Below the pieces are notes generated by a model. That model did not search any database. It was not told the DNA's origin and saw nothing but the letters and a program-made list of their open reading frames with translations. The translations under genes were made by a program, and so were the position numbers. From Mytilus trossulus (taxonomy: Eukaryota > Mollusca > Bivalvia > Mytilida > Mytilidae), in contig NC_086378.1 of NCBI RefSeq assembly GCF_036588685.1, positions 49,284,686 through 49,348,685 of the forward strand: a stretch of DNA of 64,000 nt, in the 5' to 3' direction. This document shows positions 58,291 through 64,000 of this stretch, piece by piece. The stretch's first letter is position 1, and each line of letters opens with the position of its first letter.

Positions 58291-58608
58291 AAAAATGTTT
58301 ACATATTTATCACGGCTCGTTTGAGTGTAAGTATAGTGTACGTTACAGCACATACTCAGTGAACCTTTAATAAACTAGAATACATACAGTCAATGGAATG
58401 AATACAAATAAGAACATGAGAATAATATACAAGAAAAAATCCAAATGATGTTACTTGCTTCAATACCCTCATCAAAACGAAAGTAGAAAAAAAACAGAGA
58501 TTACGAATTCGGTCGATGTAAAATAAATAATATAATAATTAAAGATTCTGGACTCAACATAACGAAGTATTCAGAAAAATAAAATTGATGTAAATATATT
58601 GTGTGGTT

Positions 58609-58836
58609 CTATTTAGAAATATGTTGGTATACTTCCATATGTTGATGTTTGTTTGGCAGACATTGAATTCTTAATTTAGCACTACCCTCTACTTTCACTT
58701 TTGTTTTGCTTGACTTTGAACTTTTCTCTGTTGGATTTCGGTTGTATGGTTTGCTGTTCAACATAGCTGATGGGAGAATAATTTGATGTTTGATATCGTT
58801 TAAAACGAGGAACAAGTGCCTGTCCACAGCTGTACT
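58609..58836 (-). CDS. Possible terminal exon of an unidentified gene
   Basis: A 228-bp open frame follows a strong acceptor (a run of T then GTATCAG) and ends at TAG. It reads TAVDRHLFLVLNDIKHQIIL, then PSAMLNSKPYNRNPTEKSSK, a Ser/Lys-rich stretch, and a tail VYQHISK. It is not a repeat copy that I recognise and the composition looks protein-like: a hydrophobic segment followed by a basic tail. Upstream exons should lie at higher coordinates on the minus strand, overlapping or antisense to the SMPD3-like gene, but none was found. It cannot belong to GSS, because it ends in a stop. It could be chance. Confidence 0.35.
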   Translation of the reverse strand, partial: STAVDRHLFLVLNDIKHQIILPSAMLNSKPYNRNPTEKSSKSSKTKVKVEGSAKLRIQCLPNKHQHMEVYQHISK

Positions 58837-59247
58837 GATACAAAAAAAAACAGGTTTAAAGTTGTGAAAATAGTAAATGCATCTTCTGAATTGATAGACA
58901 TGATAGACATGTTTAATGTTAGATAAAAATTGATTTCAATCATAAATCGGTTAATCAAGAACGTGTAACTAAAGTTTAACATTGGGTTAAAATGTTATTA
59001 CATGTATAACAAACTCATCATAGGTACGCGCAATTCATGCCTATTACAACAGACTTATTCCAAACATATACATTTGTTGATGTTATGTTCATACAAGTGG
59101 CTCATTTCTTATAGTTCCATGAAGCAAGGAAAAAATTTATCTCAGTACCTAACAGTAGTTGAAATAAATGTAAGTAGATAAAAATTGAGCTTAACAGTTG
59201 CAATCATGATTTTAGGTTTATGAATCCTAGGCAGGTCTGAGGGCAAA

Positions 59248-60135
59248 ATGTTGTATAAAACAGCCTTCCCAATCTCCCTCCTACAGTACCTGTTCTACAC
59301 CAGTGAAGTTGCCTTATACCCTGTTGTTTGGACAGTGAACCAGTTGACAACTCCATTCTTCCTTTCTACAAAAGAAGATCATTGGGATTTGGAGATAATA
59401 ATAAAAAAAATAGTATACCCACCATTAATTATACTGTTTTTATCAATATTTGGAATTCCAGCTATTTTTGGAGTTATTTTACGCTGTTTGTTACATTTAT
59501 TCCGTAGACCATATGTTTTATCTGTGGAGAAATCATTTCATCCTCCATCTATTAACGAAAGGCGAGCAAGTATTTCTGTCGGAAGACTTCATCCAGATGG
59601 TAGGAGAAATTCATTTCTGAGTAAGAGTTTGAGTAAAACTTTCACCATTAGCTCTGCTAACTTGTGCCTTTTACCTGAGCTTTTATCTAGAATAAACAAT
59701 TTACCAAACACTGATCACAGATCATGGAAAATAGGAGAGAGAATTGTTATAGATCAGTTTTTCTTTCAAAATGCAATGAATTCCATTCAATCATTTTCAA
59801 CTGTTTCAAGGAAAAATTCTGGTACCTCACGATCAGAGAAAACAGTTGTGGAACCAGGTCATACTATTTTGACTCATTTTCCAAAGCTTGACTTTGTGTG
59901 TCTTCAGGAGACATGGGATAGGGACTACAGTCATAAACTGATGAGTGAACTGCATAAAGTGTTTCCATGGATACTGTATGATGTAGGTAAAACAAATCTA
60001 TGGACAAATAGGTTTATGTTAAACAGTGGTTTAATGCTAGCTAGTAAATATGAAATCCTTGATGCTGATTTCCATCCTTATACTGACAGCTTCTCACAGT
60101 GTCTCTACAGTTCAAAGGGGTTACTAATGACAAAG
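59248..60135 (+). CDS. SMPD3: SMPD3-like coding exon 1
   Basis: Residues 1-296; donor GTTTGT after the codon for Lys296. An ATG at 59220 opens a six-codon upstream ORF (MNPRQV, stop at 59238-59240) before the main start. The serine/arginine-rich stretch INERRASISVGR and GRRNSFLSKSLSK (residues about 102-130) contains several RRxS-type basophilic kinase sites. Confidence 0.9.
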
Positions 60136-61162
60136 GTTTGTATATATTTATGAGCGTTTATTTCCATTAATTTTTCATTAGAAATAAACCTCTCTCTAAA
60201 AAAAACTTGTAAATTGTTTTTTTTAAAAGAAGACCAATATCAACATTGATCATTTGGACAAGATAACTTTGGAAATAAAAACTTTGGAATAAGTTTTGCC
60301 CTTGAGATTCTGAAATTAAAACTTCACCAAAATATATCCCTTTACAGTAGGTTGCTACAAAGAACAAAAACTTTGGTGAATTGTTTATCATCTACTGAGT
60401 TTATGTTCCCTTTGAAATTTTATGAATTTTACATTTCACATTTCTGAGTTTTTTTGTTTTATTCATTGAAAAAGGAGAGATTTTCGAGTTTTCAGATAAT
60501 TACTCAAGAATGCTTTCACCAACATGCAAGAAATTTTGGACTTGTTAATATCTATTGATTGGCCTAATCCCCTTAAGATTTTGGTAAAGTTTAGATTTTG
60601 CGTTTCTTTATAGTTACTTGGTTTTATTCATTTCTTTATAGTTACTTGGTTTTATTCATAAAAAAGGGGATATTCCAGTTTTCGCCCAATAACTAAAAAA
60701 TGCTTTAGCAGTTCTCATGAAACATTGGTGAATTACTAACCGTATATCTATGAGTGTAACCTCTCTTTTAAATTTTATTAATTTTACATTTTACATTTCC
60801 CTGTTATGGGGTTCTATTCATTAAAAAGGGAGGGTTTTCCAGTTAATGGACACTAACTTGAAAATGCTTTCAGCAGTTCTCATAAAACATTGGTGAATTG
60901 TTTATTTTTATTGATGTAAACTTCCTTCCTGATTCTGATAAGACATTGAGAAGTATTTGGACTTTATTCTTTGAAAATACGATGGGCATATCATGCACTC
61001 ATGGCACAGCTGGGTTTTTTTATAATTTGATTGACAACATGGTTTGACATTTTAAGGGAGATAACTCTATATTTTCTTTTTATCTCCAGGTACTGCTTTC
61101 CAGCACTGAACACCACGATGAAGTTGGATATATTTTCACTACACATTTACAGGCATATCAAG
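59248..61162 (+). CDS. SMPD3: SMPD3-like neutral sphingomyelinase, partial (first two coding exons; continues beyond the window)
   Basis: Exons 59248-60135 (296 codons) and 61090-61162. The product is a membrane-anchored sphingomyelin phosphodiesterase, which cleaves sphingomyelin to ceramide and phosphocholine. The start MLYKTAFPISLLQYLF matches human MVLYTTPFPNSCLSAL. Two hydrophobic stretches lie at about residues 7-35 and 56-83, followed by RRPYVLS (human RRPYIYS). SSANLCLLPELLSRINNL carries the catalytic-centre Asn138 (human ATANVCLLPDSLARVNNL), DFVCLQETWD carries the metal-binding Glu221, and WILYDVG and LNSGLMLASKYEI follow. The linker between the two catalytic halves is much shorter than in human. 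Exon 2 gives GYIFTTHLQAYQ (human GYIACTHLHAPQ). Later exons, including the GDFN and DH motifs, were not found before the window ends. SMPD5-type paralogues are the main alternative. Confidence 0.9.
60185..61015. mobile_element. TATACGCCC-family element, SMPD3-like intron 1
   Basis: Three to four diverged units of about 160 bp (TTGGTGAATTGTTTA, TTTTACATTTCACATTTC, AATGCTTTCAGCAGTTCTCA) ending GGGCATATCATGCACTCATG then GCACAGCTG, the same right end as at 43200 and 31120. The left terminus is not clear. Confidence 0.55.
61090..61162 (+). CDS. SMPD3: SMPD3-like coding exon 2
   Basis: Residues 297-320 plus one base: VLLSSTEHHDEVGYIFTTHL then QAYQ. Acceptor TCTCCAG, donor GTATCT. The next exon was not found in the remaining 2.8 kb. 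Confidence 0.85.
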
Positions 61163-61189
61163 GTATCTTTGTAATTGAAAAGTAAACTT

Positions 61190-61700
61190 AAGAAACAATT
61201 CTTTCATGCCATGTTCTTTGCTCATTTTAACATGGGTAGGCATTATATTTGTTAATATCTTAATAAATAATGTAATACCAAGCGCTAGCGAGGTATTAAA
61301 TGTTACAAATATAATGCCTACCAATGTTAAAATGGACATAGAGCATGGCATGATAGAATTATTCTAATAGCAATATTTTGAACTTGGTACTTCGAAGCAG
61401 ACTTATAGTAGACGCTCGAAATGTCGCAATTTTAATTTGATGAACAAAAACTTTATAGAAAAATCAACAGTTTATCAATAAAAAAAGAACAGAAACATTT
61501 AAACTTACTTATAGAATGTTTTTGTTTAATTTCCTAGTAAGCAAAACTAACAAAAATGTCCATTTGGATTTCTGGCATTGTTTAAAATTCATCTGATGTT
61601 GCAATTTTAATTGTGACGTCAATCATGTGCAGCCCATGTTCTATTCGAATTAGAACATGGCTTTGTACCCAAAGCTAAAGAAGAACGTCATATTAGAACT
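61190..61700. mobile_element. Fold-back element, second copy, SMPD3-like intron 2
   Basis: Arms 61192-61254 and 61311-61365 share GCTCATTTTAACATGGGTAG with 13811-13863, centred on AGCGCTAGCGAGG. The right end CGTCATATTAGAAC matches 14291-14303. Confidence 0.75.
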
Positions 61701-64000
61701 CTAGTTTGTGTATAGAAGAGGTCAACACGGACACATCATCATGAGTGCATCAGATAATAAACATAATTAAACACATGCAATTAAATAAGATTATTTAGGA
61801 TCTACCAAAAAATAATGGAATACACTAGTTCAGGGAAACAATGCGCATGTGCAAGATCGATCGTGATTTTGCGTTATCGACTAATTAGATACGAGATTTG
61901 ATAAACTGGGGGCATTATCAGTTTATTGATTTATCTGATGGGCATCGTTATTACTGTAGTCAGATCAATGAATTTTCATACATGCTATGGCAAACTAAAA
62001 GATATACAATATATGACAAAAATAAATTAATTAATTAATAATAATATCTAACTTGTGGCCAAGAACAGTAGAATAAATATAAAATTCTATACGTTGGACA
62101 TGATAAAACAAAACGATATTTGTCCTCCAAAACATTTATATTGCAACATATTATATTTTCTCTTTGAGTATTCAGATAATGACCAACTTCAACATTTAAT
62201 CTAAGTGTGCCGCTACGCAAATACTGGTTTACATGTATATATATCGTTTGTGAATACAAAAATTACAATGTACCTTCACCCAAAAATGGACAGATTCATG
62301 CTGTGATGTTCACTTAGCAGATTGTCTTTATATTCAAGAAGGTACTGATCTTGGGTCATAAAAATAAAAGTCAATCAACACCTAGGCTATATAGTATGAT
62401 AAAGTTTTACCTTAAACTATTAATCTCACCAGGCGACAGTTAGACACAATTAATATACCCTTAAAAATCATAATCATGTTCTGACAGTTAGGTACCATTA
62501 ACATACATGTATATATTCGAAATGCTAGACCTGATTGCATGCGTGTATTAAATTTACGTAAGTTTTTTGTGCTTAATTCAAATGCATCGGACATTGACAA
62601 TTTTTTAAAGGAAGGGTATATGCATGGGTCGTGCAGCATTTTATTTTGATATATTGTGAAGCATACATGATATTGTATACAGAATATCTAGTTAATTTCA
62701 ATGAGATTTAATAAGATTTTAAACAGAAAAAAGACACTTTTTGTTGTTGTACCTTCAGAAAGTAAATTAATTTTCACACATATATATATACATATATAGT
62801 TTGGCATTTGATTACATACATTAAATGAACAGTTCTGTCGTATATTTGTTTTTGTGTCAGAAAATTCACGTTAGTATGTAGAAAAATGATACTAAATGCG
62901 AAAAAAATAATGTTATATTACAGTTGCTACCCCCCCTTTTTGGACAAAAAGAAAACAATTGTTGTCATTTTGTCGATAGCAATGAGGTCTTTAAGATTTA
63001 AGAGTGAAATATCTGCTTACTTGGATCTTTTGGCATACATGATCCTTCTTTTTGACAAGTTTCGCGAAAGCGATACTAAGCGATCCTAGATTCCGTTTCA
63101 GCATTTAGGTTCAGACTGTGGTTAAAATTTTGTTTTACATCAAAATCGTTGTCAAACATAATGGAATTTCGGGATTTTGGGGCAGAAGCTTCTTTATGTC
63201 CAAAATACAGTATATATGCAGGGCAAAATTTTGCAAATATTTATTTACATTTTCCGTATTTTACTACAAGATGGACTTCGTTTTTCCTAAACAGTTAATT
63301 TCATGTTTTGTATGAGGTTAAAGATTTTCATGCATTCATCAATAACCGTTTTGTTTAAACGTCCAGTTGCAAGTTAAATGCATATCCATGCAGGTCAAGA
63401 TCATGATAATGATATATGAATATTGAAACTATTGTGTTCTACATTGCGCTGGACTGTACTCGTTTGTTCAAAATGCAACAGTCAGAGTAAAGACATTGTA
63501 TAAATCAAGTGAAAGCGGCTTTTTGGCTAAGAGTTTCATTCCATATGACGACCTATAGCTGTTTGATTTTATGGGAACTTATATTTCATGGATTGAACAA
63601 GGAACGTATTAACTGTTCCAAGTTTTAGCGATCAGATTATTTATACAATATTGAAAGCATAACATTTATGAACCCATAGTTATTTTTTATTGAATACATC
63701 GCATAATATCAATTCATTGCGACTATGTGTGATGACCAGCATCAACATTTTAAAAAGCTCCGGTTTAGATTGCTTATTTATATTTTCCCGACAAAAGCTA
63801 AACAGAATAAATAATGTAGTGTCACCAGTGTATGATATACTGTTTTGTCAATTAATGCCATTACACCAGCATGTTTCTGGAAATTATTCTCAATCGCCAA
63901 AAATGATATTCTGCACATAAACTTCCTCAAAGTTCTAAACAGCCTCCAGTGACTTGAAGGATCTCGTTCCTTCTTTAGAGGTCCTTCTTTGTCAAATTTT
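61701..64000. other. Intron of the SMPD3-like gene, no exon seen
   Basis: AT-rich sequence. I looked on plus for the next conserved motifs of the family (GDFN, TSD/RIDY, DHLPV) and did not find them. No repeat boundary recognised. Confidence 0.5.

Noticed and set aside
59170-59215. 46-bp intron in the SMPD3-like 5'UTR (GTAAGT...TTTTAG)
   Set aside because: Splice words are good but the intron would be shorter than normal for animals; left unannotated.

Overview
The window looks like nuclear DNA of a bivalve mollusc, most likely a marine mussel (Mytilus or a close relative). The evidence is AT-rich sequence, intron-rich animal genes with GT..AG splice sites, and a dense layer of dispersed repeats of the type found throughout mussel genomes (for example the element ending in GGTCGGGTTGTTGTCTCTTT near 535, and the GCCAATGAGACAACTCT-type repeat). 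The species call is inferred from remembered repeat style, not from a search. No prokaryotic features, tRNA, rRNA or CRISPR array was seen.

Four conserved protein-coding genes were assembled exon by exon by matching translated exons to known families and requiring splice sites and reading phase to agree. (1) CFAP45, minus strand, 18896 to 9923, nine coding exons, 560 residues. It encodes a ciliary microtubule inner protein and carries an extra, duplicated alternative last exon at 11598-11691. (2) MRPL39, plus strand, 19192 (tentative) to 34531, nine exons, 331 residues, a mitochondrial ribosomal large-subunit protein. (3) GSS, glutathione synthetase, minus strand, 57513 to 48195, twelve coding exons, 481 residues. 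(4) An SMPD3-like neutral sphingomyelinase, plus strand, from 59248. Only its first two coding exons were found; the gene runs off the right edge.

Layout: 1-9870 is intergenic and repeat-rich, with two 21-bp minisatellites and two longer tandem arrays. CFAP45 and MRPL39 are divergent, with about 295 bp between start codons and a candidate RFX X-box, so they probably share a promoter region. MRPL39 and GSS are convergent, separated by 13.7 kb. Most of that gap is one nested cluster (36455-46490): an outer TATACGACC-ended repeat interrupted by two copies of a GCTCACC/GGTGAGC-ended element, one of which holds a 5'-truncated LINE, plus further short elements. GSS and the SMPD3-like gene are again divergent, 1.7 kb apart, with a possible terminal exon of an unidentified minus-strand gene between them.

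The four genes serve different processes (cilium, mitochondrial translation, redox, sphingolipid signalling) and show no sign of acting together beyond the divergent promoter pairs. The most novel material is the alternative CFAP45 tail, several small transposable elements with clear termini (a fold-back element built of GTTCGCCCT arrays, a 72-bp palindromic element with a perfect 9-bp target duplication, a TTAA-flanked element, TA-flanked elements), and the orphan exon near 58.7 kb.
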